Source: Planctomycetota bacterium (lineage in GTDB: Bacteria > Planctomycetota > UBA1135 > GCA-002686595). From it: a stretch of DNA of 64,000 nt. The notes under the pieces were generated by a model. The model ran no database searches, was not told the origin of the DNA, and worked only from the letters and a program-made list of their open reading frames with translations. The translations under genes and the position numbers were made by a program. The stretch spans positions 62,001-126,000 of the forward strand of contig JAEUHY010000016.1 in NCBI GenBank assembly GCA_016795325.1, given 5' to 3'. Shown piece by piece: positions 10,454 through 18,396 of this stretch; within the stretch, counting starts at the first letter, position 1; every line of letters starts with the position of its first letter.

Positions 10454-11292
10454 CGCACGCCTCCGCCGACGATCGGGCTCGCCTGGGCTTCGATGCGGTA
10501 GCTGTCGGCGATCAGGAAACCAGCCTGCGCCTCGACTTCGCTGCGCGCCGGTTGTTCGATGCGGTCGATCACCGACAGCAACCCGAACAGCATGCGGCGG
10601 GCGCGCTCGTGTTCGCCGCGCTCCATGCGTTGTTTGGCGACTTCGAGCGTGCGGAAGCCCTCGGGCAGCGCGCCGAACACCGGCTCGGTCTCGAAGGCCG
10701 TGCGTTCGTTGCGGCGCGTCGACTCCGCGCGCAGCTCGCTGGTGGTGTCCACCATGTCGTGCGTCACGTCGAGCACGAGTTGTTTGACCGATTGCACCGA
10801 GGTCCACGCGACCACGATCAGCGTCACGTTGACGAGCACGATCCCGGCCAGCAGCGCGGCCGCCAGGGGCGACATGCTGAGCTTCTGATGGATGATCGTC
10901 GGCGTCGGAGCGCCCGTGCCGCCGTCGGCGGGCGCAACTGCGGCGGCTTTCGGCGCAGGCTTCGCCGCCGGCGTGGGCGCTGCAGGGGACGGCGTCGTGG
11001 CTGCGGGTGCGGCCTTCGCTGTCGACTTGGCGGCCTCTGCGGACGCCGCCGGTTGTTCGGCCGCTTTCGCGGTCGCGCGCGGCACTTCGCTCGCGACGTT
11101 GCCCTTCGCTGCGTCGACCGCCTCGAGCACGGCGTCGAGCTCGTCGTTGAGCGCTTCCTTCTGCTTCTTCGCGCCGAGCAACTCGTCGAAGTTGAACAGG
11201 TCCTCGTCCGTCTCCACCGGGGGCGGAGGCGTCGCCTTGGGCCGCGGGGCGGCCGGCTCACCGTTCGAGGATGCGAACTGGTCGAAGCTCAT
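10450..11292 (-). CDS. Single-pass membrane protein of unknown function in the flagellar regulator operon
   Basis: This 280-residue protein has an acidic N-terminus (ETDEDLFNFDELLGAKKQKEAL), a long Ala/Pro/Lys-rich disordered stretch (about 60-130), one membrane helix near residues 142-165 (LAAALLAGIVLVNVTLIVVAW), and a helical domain of about 110 residues ending in RARRMLFGLLSVIDRI. With an N-in topology the last part would be periplasmic, beside the exported TPR proteins encoded next in the operon. No family was recognised. Confidence 0.75.
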   Translation of the reverse strand: MSFDQFASSNGEPAAPRPKATPPPPVETDEDLFNFDELLGAKKQKEALNDELDAVLEAVDAAKGNVASEVPRATAKAAEQPAASAEAAKSTAKAAPAATTPSPAAPTPAAKPAPKAAAVAPADGGTGAPTPTIIHQKLSMSPLAAALLAGIVLVNVTLIVVAWTSVQSVKQLVLDVTHDMVDTTSELRAESTRRNERTAFETEPVFGALPEGFRTLEVAKQRMERGEHERARRMLFGLLSVIDRIEQPARSEVEAQAGFLIADSYRIEAQASPIVGGGVR

Positions 11293-11313
11293 GATGACTC
11301 GGGCGCGCGCGGG

Positions 11314-11964
11314 TCACGCGGCGGCGTTGTCCTCGTCGACGCGGATCGACAAGCAGGTCGTGTCCTGCGCGCAGATGCGCACGTCGAGCACGGCGTTCAT
11401 GCGCACCGCATCGCGGCGCGCGAGCGTGAGTCCGAGCTCGAGGGCGGCGCGGCGGCTGGGCGGAAGTTCGCCCTCGAGACCCGCGGTCGTGCTCTGTTGC
11501 GCGACGATCGAGAACGTCGCCGAGTGCGCTTCGCAGCGCGTCGAGAGCAGGACCGTCTCGTTCGTCGTGGCGAGCACGTACTCGAGCAGGCGCGCCAGGC
11601 AATCGGCGAGCAGCGGCCCGTCGACGCGCAGGGTGTTCGGTCCGCTCGGACGCGCGAGGCGCACACGCGAGCGCTGTTCGTAGCGCTGGCGGCGCAGCGC
11701 GGCCTCGACGATCTCCTCGAGCGAGCAGGTCAGCGGGGCCAGCGGGCGCGGGGTGGCGAGCTGCATCAACGCTTCGACGTCGTGCGACATCGAGAGCACC
11801 TGGTCGAGCGCGCCGCTGAGCTTGAGGGCGCGCGGGTCGTCGGCGTGGAACTCGCTCGCGAGCGTTTCCATCGAAGTGCGCAGCGCGCTGAGCGGACTGC
11901 GCAGGATCTGGGTCATCGTCAGGCCGATGTCCGGCGCGACCGAGGGCTGGGTGGAGGGCGTCAT
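11314..11964 (-). CDS. Degenerate histidine-kinase-like protein lacking the phosphoacceptor His
   Basis: The 216 residues read as a HisKA helix pair followed by a worn HATPase fold. The segment QILRSPLSALRTSMETLA aligns with HELRTPLTAI, but Gln replaces the catalytic His and Ile the following Glu. The later segment LLADCLARLLEYVLATTNE sits where the N-box should be but lacks its Asn, and no G1 or G2 box is visible. It is therefore unlikely to autophosphorylate. The ATG at 11964 lies behind a run of nine C on the coding strand with no clear ribosome site, and the frame stays open to 12129, so the start is uncertain. The gene belongs to the flagellar regulator run. Confidence 0.7.
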   Translation of the reverse strand: MTPSTQPSVAPDIGLTMTQILRSPLSALRTSMETLASEFHADDPRALKLSGALDQVLSMSHDVEALMQLATPRPLAPLTCSLEEIVEAALRRQRYEQRSRVRLARPSGPNTLRVDGPLLADCLARLLEYVLATTNETVLLSTRCEAHSATFSIVAQQSTTAGLEGELPPSRRAALELGLTLARRDAVRMNAVLDVRICAQDTTCLSIRVDEDNAAA

Positions 11965-12147
11965 GTGCGGTGGGGGGGGGCCGGCTGGAACAGCTGGCGA
12001 ACCTGAGCCCACTTCGGCGACGGCGCCTTTTTCCTTGAACCCCCCGTGCGCGCCAGCGCAGCTTTTTCCCATCTGGGAAAATCGCGCGTGGCAGGCCGGT
12101 TTTTCCGGGGTGGCCGCGCGGGGCCGCAAGACGGCCGCTGGGCGGGC

Positions 12148-12999
12148 TCAGTCCAGCCGCAGCGCGCGCAGCTTGTCGTGCAGCGTCGAGCGGTGGATGC
12201 CGAGCACGGCCGCGCAGCGGCTGACGTTTCCACCGCACTCGGCGAGCACGCGTTGGATCAGCGCGGCTTCCACGGCCGCCAAACTGCGGTCGCCCAGCGG
12301 CAGCACGTCATCGCGGCCGCCGCCCTGACCCCGCTCGAGGCTCGGCGGCTCGACGTGCTCGCGTTCGAGCGGGCCGTCGCCGGCGAGCAGCAGCGCGCGC
12401 TCGAGCCACAGCGCGAGCTCGCGTTCGCCGCCGTTCCAGGGCAGTCGCTCCAGCACTTCGAGCGCGCTGGCCGTCAGACGCGTGTGGTCGTGGCCGCGCG
12501 CTTCGAGCAGGCCGCGCACACGCGTGGAAATGTCTTCGCGTCGCTCCGCGAGCGAAGGCACACGCAGAGAGTGCCCGTCGAGCGCTTCGTACAGCTCGGG
12601 CGCGAGCAGGTCGCCTTCGCGCAAGTCGCGCGGCGGCGCTTCGAAGATCAGCACGGCGTGCGGGGCGCCGCTGGGCTGCGAGCGCCAGGCCCGCAAGCGC
12701 GCAGCCAAACGCGCCTGCGCCGCAGGGCTCGCACGCTCCGCGGCGAGCACCGCCAGCGTGCCGTGCCGAGCCGCTTCGAACGCTTGCCGCGCAGTTTCTT
12801 CCAGGTCGAGCTGAGCACCATTCAATACGACAAGCGCGGCATTCGAGCGCGCGGATTGAACGTGCAGCTCGCGGGCGATGCGCTCGAGATCCGCGCCGCG
12901 CCCCGCATGCACGCTCAGCACGCGTTGCGTCGCGCGCGCCGCGTGGCGCACGTCGTCCGCGCCGGAAGCGCGCAGGAACAAGAGGTCGAGGTCGGGCAT
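12148..12999 (-). CDS. Degenerate NtrC-like regulator: AAA+ remnant plus Fis-type DNA-binding domain
   Basis: The 283-residue product can be aligned by eye with the intact regulator at 5504-6889. ERREDI matches its ERSKDI, and the C-terminal CGGNVSRCAAVLGIHRSTLHDKL is a good Fis helix-turn-helix. The receiver domain is absent. Walker A has become HAGRGAD, the Walker B region is HGTLAVLAAE, and the GAFTGA sigma-54 loop is missing. DNA binding is plausible; ATP-driven activation of sigma-54 polymerase is not. It is transcribed away from flagellin 1 and heads the minus-strand flagellar run. The ATG at 12999 was chosen; the frame remains open upstream. Confidence 0.72.
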   Translation of the reverse strand: MPDLDLLFLRASGADDVRHAARATQRVLSVHAGRGADLERIARELHVQSARSNAALVVLNGAQLDLEETARQAFEAARHGTLAVLAAERASPAAQARLAARLRAWRSQPSGAPHAVLIFEAPPRDLREGDLLAPELYEALDGHSLRVPSLAERREDISTRVRGLLEARGHDHTRLTASALEVLERLPWNGGERELALWLERALLLAGDGPLEREHVEPPSLERGQGGGRDDVLPLGDRSLAAVEAALIQRVLAECGGNVSRCAAVLGIHRSTLHDKLRALRLD

Positions 13000-13200
13000 C
13001 CAGGCCGCTTCATCGAACGCCCCGGCCGCGAACTGTCGGCGCGGCGTGCGAGCTGCGCCGCGCCGTTGCGATTTTCGCACGAGGAACAGCTTCAGCGATT
13101 CCCAGGTCCTCCGAGAACCTCCACGTGCCGCCGGCGGCGAACCCGCGGACGGCGCAACAGCGACTCCCCTCCAAACCACCCCTTTCACGGACTTTCGACC

Positions 13201-14022
13201 ATGGGACTTCGGGTCAACACCAACCTCGCCTCGCTGAACGCGCAGCGCTCCTTGAGCGCCGTCAGCACGCGGCTGCAGGGCAACTTCAAGCGCCTCTCGA
13301 GCGGCCTGCGCATCGCGACCGCCGCTGACGACGCGGCCGGCCTGGGCATCTCCGAGCGCATGCGCTCGCAGATCCGCAGCTACGGCGCGGCTGCGCGCAA
13401 CGCGCAGGACGGCATCTCGCTCGTGCAGACGGCGGAAGGCGCCCTCAACGAAGTGAACGGCATCTTGAACCGCATGCGCGAGCTGTCGATCCAGGCGGCC
13501 AACGGCACGCTGACGACGACCGATCGCCAGACGCTCGACACGGAATACCAGGAGCTGATCGCGGAAATCGCGCGCATCGCGAGCACCGCCACGTTCAACG
13601 GCGTCGAACTGCTCGACGGTTCGACCACCGCGCTCGACATCCAAGCCGGCATCAACCAGACCGAGACGATCACCGTCTCGCTGCAGGAGTCGAGCACGAC
13701 CGCGCTCGCGCTCGGCACGCTCGACATCACGACGGTCGCGAACGCGACGTCCGCGCTGGCGGCGATCGACACTGCCGTCGACGCGGTGACCACGGCGCGC
13801 GGTGCGCTCGGTTCCGCGCAGAACCGCCTGCAGTCGGCCATCTCGAGCATCACGAACGCGCAGGAAAACTTGGCTGCCGCCGAGAGCCGCATCCGCGACG
13901 TCGACGTGGCGACCGAGACCGCGGACTTGACGCGCAACTCGATCATGCAGCAGGCCGCCGTCTCGGTGCTTGCGCAAGCCAACGTCCAGCCGCAGCTCGC
14001 CCTGAGCTTGCTGCAGCAGTGA
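13201..14022 (+). CDS. fliC: Flagellin 1 (most divergent of four paralogues)
   Basis: Filament subunit of 273 residues. It has the conserved D0/D1 N-terminus ([18 protein letters not shown], then [24 protein letters not shown]) and C-terminus ([21 protein letters not shown], ending LALSLLQQ). The two are joined by a short central part, so no large D2/D3 surface domain exists. It differs from the other three by ASLNAQRSL in place of AAL, by IMQQ near the end and by a distinct central region, which could make it a basal or minor filament subunit. The ribosome site is weak. An imperfect regulator gene lies divergently 200 nt upstream. Confidence 0.96.
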   Translation: MGLRVNTNLASLNAQRSLSAVSTRLQGNFKRLSSGLRIATAADDAAGLGISERMRSQIRSYGAAARNAQDGISLVQTAEGALNEVNGILNRMRELSIQAANGTLTTTDRQTLDTEYQELIAEIARIASTATFNGVELLDGSTTALDIQAGINQTETITVSLQESSTTALALGTLDITTVANATSALAAIDTAVDAVTTARGALGSAQNRLQSAISSITNAQENLAAAESRIRDVDVATETADLTRNSIMQQAAVSVLAQANVQPQLALSLLQQ

Positions 14023-14027
14023 TCCAA

Positions 14028-14065
14028 GCGTCGCCCGCGCGCTCGGGATAGCGCGCGGGCGACGC
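14028..14065 (+). terminator. Stem-loop after flagellin 1
   Basis: A perfect 16-bp inverted repeat (arms 14028-14043 and 14050-14065) with a 6-nt loop lies 6 nt after the flagellin 1 stop. No T-run follows on either strand, so it may act as a 3' stabiliser or factor-dependent terminator rather than a classical intrinsic one. Confidence 0.6.
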
Positions 14066-14084
14066 GAGCTCTGACGAGCTCTTC

Positions 14085-14109
14085 AAAAGAAAAACGGCCT
14101 GGAGGCCGT
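14085..14109 (-). terminator. Intrinsic terminator facing the minus strand
   Basis: On the minus strand, a stem of ACGGCC and GGCCGT (14094-14109) is followed at once by TTTTTCTTTT. This is the textbook form of a Rho-independent terminator, but no minus-strand gene upstream of it (14110-14534) is evident. Confidence 0.65.
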
Positions 14110-14534
14110 CGCTGTGGGGGGGCGCCGCGAGGCGCTCCCCCGATCCAGCACGCCGCGTCGCGGCGCTCCTCCACGACTCGCGTTCTTTCGCAAACCCTCG
14201 ATCGCTCACTCGCACGCCGCCTCATGCGCAGCTTCCGCTGCGCGCGGCGAGCGAGCTCCGCGACCTCGATCCGTCTTCGCCGCTCTCCCCCAGAGCTTCG
14301 GCCCGCGCGTGCAATCGCGAGCCGACGCTGGAGAGCGCCAGGCCTGCGCGCTCGTGCCACAGCTGCGCGGCCTCTGCGGTCGGACTCGAGCGTCGCGGAC
14401 CCCTTCCATCCGGCGTTCCCTCGCCGGGCGGCCGCGCGCTGGGAGGCGCGCGGTGTCTTCGGGCTCCGCCTCTGGCGCTCTGCGCTTGAGAACGAGCTCG
14501 TCCCTCAACACCTCAGCTACCAAGGACGACAGCA

Positions 14535-15356
14535 ATGGGACTTCGTGTAAATACCAATATCGCGGCGCTTTCGGCGCAGCGAAACCTCGCCAGCGTGTCC
14601 GGTCGATTGTCGGGAAACTTCTCCCGACTGTCTTCGGGTCTGCGCATCGCCACTGCGGCTGACGACGCCGCAGGTCTGGGCATTTCCGAGCGCATGCGCG
14701 GCCAGATCCGCTCGCTCGCCGTCGCGAGCCGCAACGCGCAGGACGGCGTGTCGCTGGCGCAGACTGCGGAAGGCGCGCTCCAAGAGGTCAACAACAACCT
14801 CAACCGCATGCGCGAACTGGCGGTGCAAGCCGCCAACGGCACGCTGACCACGCAGGACCGCACGACCCTGGACACGGAATTCCAGGCGCTGATCACGGAG
14901 ATCGGCCGCGTGTCGGGTCAGGCCACGTTCAACGGCGTCGCGCTGCTCGACGGAAGCACGACCTCGCTCGACATCCAAGTCGGCACGAACGCCAACGAGA
15001 CCATTCAGGTCGCGCTCAACGACATGACGTCGACGGCGCTCAACATCCTCGGCGAGGACATCACCACGGCGGCCAACGCCGGCAACGTGATGACGGTGAT
15101 CGACAACGCCATCGACCTGGTCACCGAGGCGCGCGGCGAACTGGGCGCGGCCCAGAATCGCCTGACGAGCTCGATCGCCTCGATCCTGAACACACGCGAG
15201 AACCTGTCCGCGGCAGAAAGCCGCATCCGCGACGTGGACGTCGCCATCGAGACCGCCGACCTGACGCGGAACTCGATCCTGCAGCAGGCCGCCGTGTCGA
15301 TCCTGGCGCAGGCCAACACGCAGCCGCAGCTCGCGCTGTCGCTGCTGCAAGGCTGA
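14535..15356 (+). CDS. fliC: Flagellin 2
   Basis: The second filament subunit has 273 residues, the same length as its neighbours. D0/D1 termini are intact ([21 protein letters not shown] at the start, [21 protein letters not shown] and LALSLLQG at the end). The central part (about 130-200: GSTTSLDIQVGTNANETIQVALNDMTS) differs from the other copies and would form the small surface-exposed tip. An AAGGA ribosome site precedes the ATG. It probably has its own promoter, since 512 nt containing hairpins separate it from flagellin 1. Confidence 0.96.
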   Translation: MGLRVNTNIAALSAQRNLASVSGRLSGNFSRLSSGLRIATAADDAAGLGISERMRGQIRSLAVASRNAQDGVSLAQTAEGALQEVNNNLNRMRELAVQAANGTLTTQDRTTLDTEFQALITEIGRVSGQATFNGVALLDGSTTSLDIQVGTNANETIQVALNDMTSTALNILGEDITTAANAGNVMTVIDNAIDLVTEARGELGAAQNRLTSSIASILNTRENLSAAESRIRDVDVAIETADLTRNSILQQAAVSILAQANTQPQLALSLLQG

Positions 15357-15627
15357 CGAGCGGCTCGCGCCGTCGCGCGCCTGGGCCGCAGGTCCGCCGC
15401 GCATCGTCGCCCGCTCGCGCGCCCGCGCGCGCCGCAGGTCCAGAGCCTCGAGCGCTCTGCCGTGCCGCCCGCGCCACAAGTTCATCCGAGCATCCAGCCT
15501 TCGCCGGTTCCGAATCACGTGCGGACTGTCCGCAACGGTCGGGATGAAGCCGCGGCGCGAGGCATGAAGCGGAAGCTTTGGATCTGCATCGCAACGGCTT
15601 CAGTCTGACACCAAGGAAACTCTCAAC

Positions 15628-16449
15628 ATGGGACTTCGAGTCAATACCAACGTTGCCGCGCTGACGAGTCAGCGCAACTTGGGCGCCGTCACCGGACGGC
15701 TCCAAGGCAACTTCGCGCGCCTGTCTTCGGGCTTGCGAATCGCGACGGCGGCGGATGACGCTGCAGGCCTCGGCATCTCCGAGCGCATGCGCGGCCAGAT
15801 CCGCTCGTACACGGTCGCGAGCCGCAATGCTCAGGACGGCGTGTCGCTCGCGCAGACCGCGGAAGGCGCTCTCCAAGAGGTGAGCAACAACCTGACGCGT
15901 ATGCGCGAACTGGCGGTGCAGGCTTCGAACGGCACGCTGACCACGGCGGACCGCGCGACGCTCGACACCGAGTTTCAGGCGCTGATCACCGAGATCGAGC
16001 GCGTCGCCGGCGAGACGTCGTTCAACGGCGTGGCGCTGCTCGACGGCGCGAACACGACGGGCCTGGACATCCAGGTCGGCGTGGATTCGGGCGACGTCAT
16101 CAACGTCGGCCTGGCCGACGCGACGTCGAGCGGCCTGGGCGTCGACACCTCGTCGGTCGACACCGTCGCCAACGCCGGCACCGCGCTGGCTGCGATCGAC
16201 AGCGCGATCGACGACATCTCGACGGCTCGCGGCAACCTGGGCGCGTCCCAGAACCGCTTGACCAGCGCGATCGCGTCGATCTTCAACACGCGCGAAAACC
16301 TCTCGGCCGCCGAGAGCCGTATTCGCGACGTCGACGTGGCGATCGAAACCGCGGACCTCACGCGTAACTCGATCCTCCAGCAGGCTGCGGTGAGCGTTCT
16401 CTCCCAAGCGAACGTTCAGCCCCAGCTCGCCTTGTCGCTGCTCGGCTAA
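15628..16449 (+). CDS. fliC: Flagellin 3
   Basis: The third 273-residue filament subunit. Its first ~110 residues are nearly the same as in flagellin 4 (both start [19 protein letters not shown] and share [16 protein letters not shown]). The differences cluster at residues of about 125-200. It ends LALSLLG, one residue type shorter in the tail than copies 1 and 2. An AAGGAA ribosome site lies 10 nt before the ATG, and a strong terminator follows at 16569, so it may form a single-gene transcript. Confidence 0.96.
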   Translation: MGLRVNTNVAALTSQRNLGAVTGRLQGNFARLSSGLRIATAADDAAGLGISERMRGQIRSYTVASRNAQDGVSLAQTAEGALQEVSNNLTRMRELAVQASNGTLTTADRATLDTEFQALITEIERVAGETSFNGVALLDGANTTGLDIQVGVDSGDVINVGLADATSSGLGVDTSSVDTVANAGTALAAIDSAIDDISTARGNLGASQNRLTSAIASIFNTRENLSAAESRIRDVDVAIETADLTRNSILQQAAVSVLSQANVQPQLALSLLG

Positions 16450-17343
16450 TCCCCGCGCAGCCACGCAACGGCCGGGTCCCGTTTCCCCGTCCCCTCCCAC
16501 GGGGCCCGGCCAAGCCATTCTCCTTCCTCGGCCCGACGGCTGAGGGGGCCAAAAGAAGGGATAGGCACAAGAGCCCTGTTCAGCCGCGCGCTGGACGGGG
16601 CTCTTTGCTTTTTCGCGCCACAGTGCAGGCGGCGCGCCGCGTGGTCGGACGCCGGGTTGGCGCGACGCGAAGCGCTCGAGAGCAGGTGCGCTGGATCGGC
16701 CGCCGCCGCGGCCTCGCGCGCCGAGTTCGCCAAGCCTGACGCGCCGCCGAGTTCGTGCGCGAAGTCGCTGCTCGCGAGCGCAGCCGTGGAGCTACTCCGG
16801 CGCGTGGCTTCCGCGTCCCGGCCGCGATCGCGCGAGCGCGAGCGAACTCGCGCCAGGTGCGCACTTCGCCGCGCCGGTGGGAAGTTTCTTCGCGAAGCGC
16901 TCGCGCCAGGGCCTTCCCAACGCGCCGGAGGGCAGCCGCGCGCGCTTGCGTGCCGTGCAGAACACCACCGCGCGCGCCCCGCATTCGCGTCGCCATCTAG
17001 GAAGTTGGATTTCGTCAAGAAGGCCCGCGGACGCTCTCGATGTAGAGCGCGCCGCAAGGCGTGGGGGGGCAGGGTGAGCGGGGACCGGACGGGCTCCGCG
17101 CGCACGAGCCATCTCACTGTTCTCTGTGACTTTTTGGCGCCGGTTCCACTCGCCACGAGCTCGAGTCTCGAGCAAGCGCGTGATCCGGTGCGAGCCCGGC
17201 GGATCCCCAGAGCTGACGCCGTGGGCTCGACCCCAACCCCGAGCAGCGCGTGCCTTTCGCCGCCCGGACGTGAACGTCGCGCCCCACGTGCAGCCGTCCG
17301 CCTGGTTCCCTGGCCCTACGGAACCAACCAAGGAAAGAAGAAG
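16450..17343. other. Long flagellin 3-4 intergenic region
   Basis: Apart from the terminator at 16569-16610, these 894 nt hold no recognisable gene. Several open frames run through on both strands, but their proteins are Arg/Ala-rich shadows without any family likeness. It is by far the largest gap in the locus. The last 60 nt contain a CACGTG palindrome (17285-17290) and a strong purine-rich ribosome site before flagellin 4. Confidence 0.55.
16569..16610 (+). terminator. Intrinsic terminator after flagellin 3
   Basis: AAGAGCCC pairs with GGGCTCTT and continues inward through a second paired block (GTTCAGC with GCTGGAC, one G-T pair) around a 5-nt loop. A T-rich tail (TTTGCTTTTT) follows. 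It lies about 120 nt beyond the flagellin 3 stop. Confidence 0.85.
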
Positions 17344-18165
17344 ATGGGACTTCGCGTCAACACCAACGTCGCTGCGCTGACCAGTCAGCGCAACCTGGGC
17401 GCCGTAACCGGCCGCCTCCAGGGCAACTTCGCTCGACTCTCGTCGGGTCTTCGCATCGCCACCGCGGCCGACGACGCCGCAGGTCTGGGGATCTCCGAGC
17501 GCATGCGCGGTCAGATCCGCTCCTTCACGGTCGCCAGCCGCAACGCGCAGGACGGCGTATCGCTCGCGCAGACCGCGGAAGGCGCGCTCCAGGAAGTGAG
17601 CAACAACCTCACGCGCATGCGCGAGCTCGCCGTGCAGGCCTCGAACGGAACGCTCACGACGGCGGACCGCACGACGCTCGACACCGAATTCCAGGCGCTG
17701 GTCACCGAGATCGAGCGCGTCGCCAGCGAAACGTCGTTCAACGGCGTCAATTTGCTCGACGGCGCGAGCACGACAGGCCTCGACATCCAGGTCGGCATCG
17801 CCTCGGGCGACACGATCAACGTCAGCCTCGCCAACGCGACCTCGTCGAACCTGGGCATCGACACTTCCTCGATCGACACGGCCGCGAACGCGGGGACGGC
17901 CCTGGGCGCGATCGACACGGCGATCGACACGGTCACCACGGCGCGCGGTGAGTTGGGCGCGGCGCAGAATCGCCTGACGAGCGCGATCTCGTCGATCCTC
18001 AACACGCGCGACAACCTGGCGGCCGCCGAGAGCCGCATCCGCGACGTGGACATCGCCACCGAAACGAGCGACTTGACGCGCAACTCGATCCTGCAGCAGG
18101 CCGCGGTGAGCGTGCTGTCGCAGGCCAACGTTCAGCCCTCGCTCGCGCTGAGCCTGCTGGGTTGA
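17344..18165 (+). CDS. fliC: Flagellin 4
   Basis: The fourth 273-residue filament subunit is closest to flagellin 3. D0/D1 termini are complete ([19 protein letters not shown] at the start; [21 protein letters not shown] and ALSLLG at the end). It has the best ribosome site of the four, a purine-rich AAGGAAAGAAG directly before the ATG, and its own perfect terminator, so it may be the main subunit. That ranking is an inference from the signals only. Confidence 0.96.
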   Translation: MGLRVNTNVAALTSQRNLGAVTGRLQGNFARLSSGLRIATAADDAAGLGISERMRGQIRSFTVASRNAQDGVSLAQTAEGALQEVSNNLTRMRELAVQASNGTLTTADRTTLDTEFQALVTEIERVASETSFNGVNLLDGASTTGLDIQVGIASGDTINVSLANATSSNLGIDTSSIDTAANAGTALGAIDTAIDTVTTARGELGAAQNRLTSAISSILNTRDNLAAAESRIRDVDIATETSDLTRNSILQQAAVSVLSQANVQPSLALSLLG

Positions 18166-18248
18166 TCGGCTAGAGCACGACCACCTCCGGGTCGGTCGGA
18201 AGAAGAGCGGCTGGCGGCGTGTGGTAGCGCCCGCCGGTCGAAAGCAAG

Positions 18249-18284
18249 CGCAGGCCCCGCGCAGGTGGGGCCTGCGTTTTTTTT
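18249..18284 (+). terminator. Intrinsic terminator after flagellin 4
   Basis: A perfect 10-bp stem (CGCAGGCCCC with GGGGCCTGCG), an 8-nt loop and a run of eight T follow the flagellin 4 stop by about 80 nt. It separates the flagellin genes from the antiporter operon. Confidence 0.93.
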
Positions 18285-18396
18285 CGCCGCACCGCAGCTG
18301 CGCAGCGCCGGGCTGCACGTGGTCGGCGTTCGAATTCGACGAGGCGGTTCTGATTGCTCGACTGCGCCGGCGCAACGTACGGTGCGCGCGCAGAAC

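Larger units (their letters stand above)
14023..14534. other. Flagellin 1-2 intergenic region with hairpins
   Basis: This 512-nt stretch has no convincing gene. It holds a perfect 16-bp stem just after flagellin 1, a small GAGCTC stem-loop at 14066-14081, a terminator that reads correctly on the minus strand (14085-14109), and a further imperfect GC stem near 14117-14140. The remainder shows only scattered open frames. Flagellin 2 is preceded by an AAGGA ribosome site. No FliA-type GCCGATAA box was found. Confidence 0.6.

Noticed and set aside
12994..13010. GG-N10-GC spacing resembling a sigma-54 promoter before flagellin 1
   Set aside because: Only GG, CA and GC match. The position, about 190 nt upstream inside the opposite gene's start, and the high G+C background make it too weak to claim.
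15597..15612. TGG...GCA pattern before flagellin 3 that looks like -24/-12 elements
   Set aside because: The spacing between GG and GC is one base short of the strict 10-nt rule.
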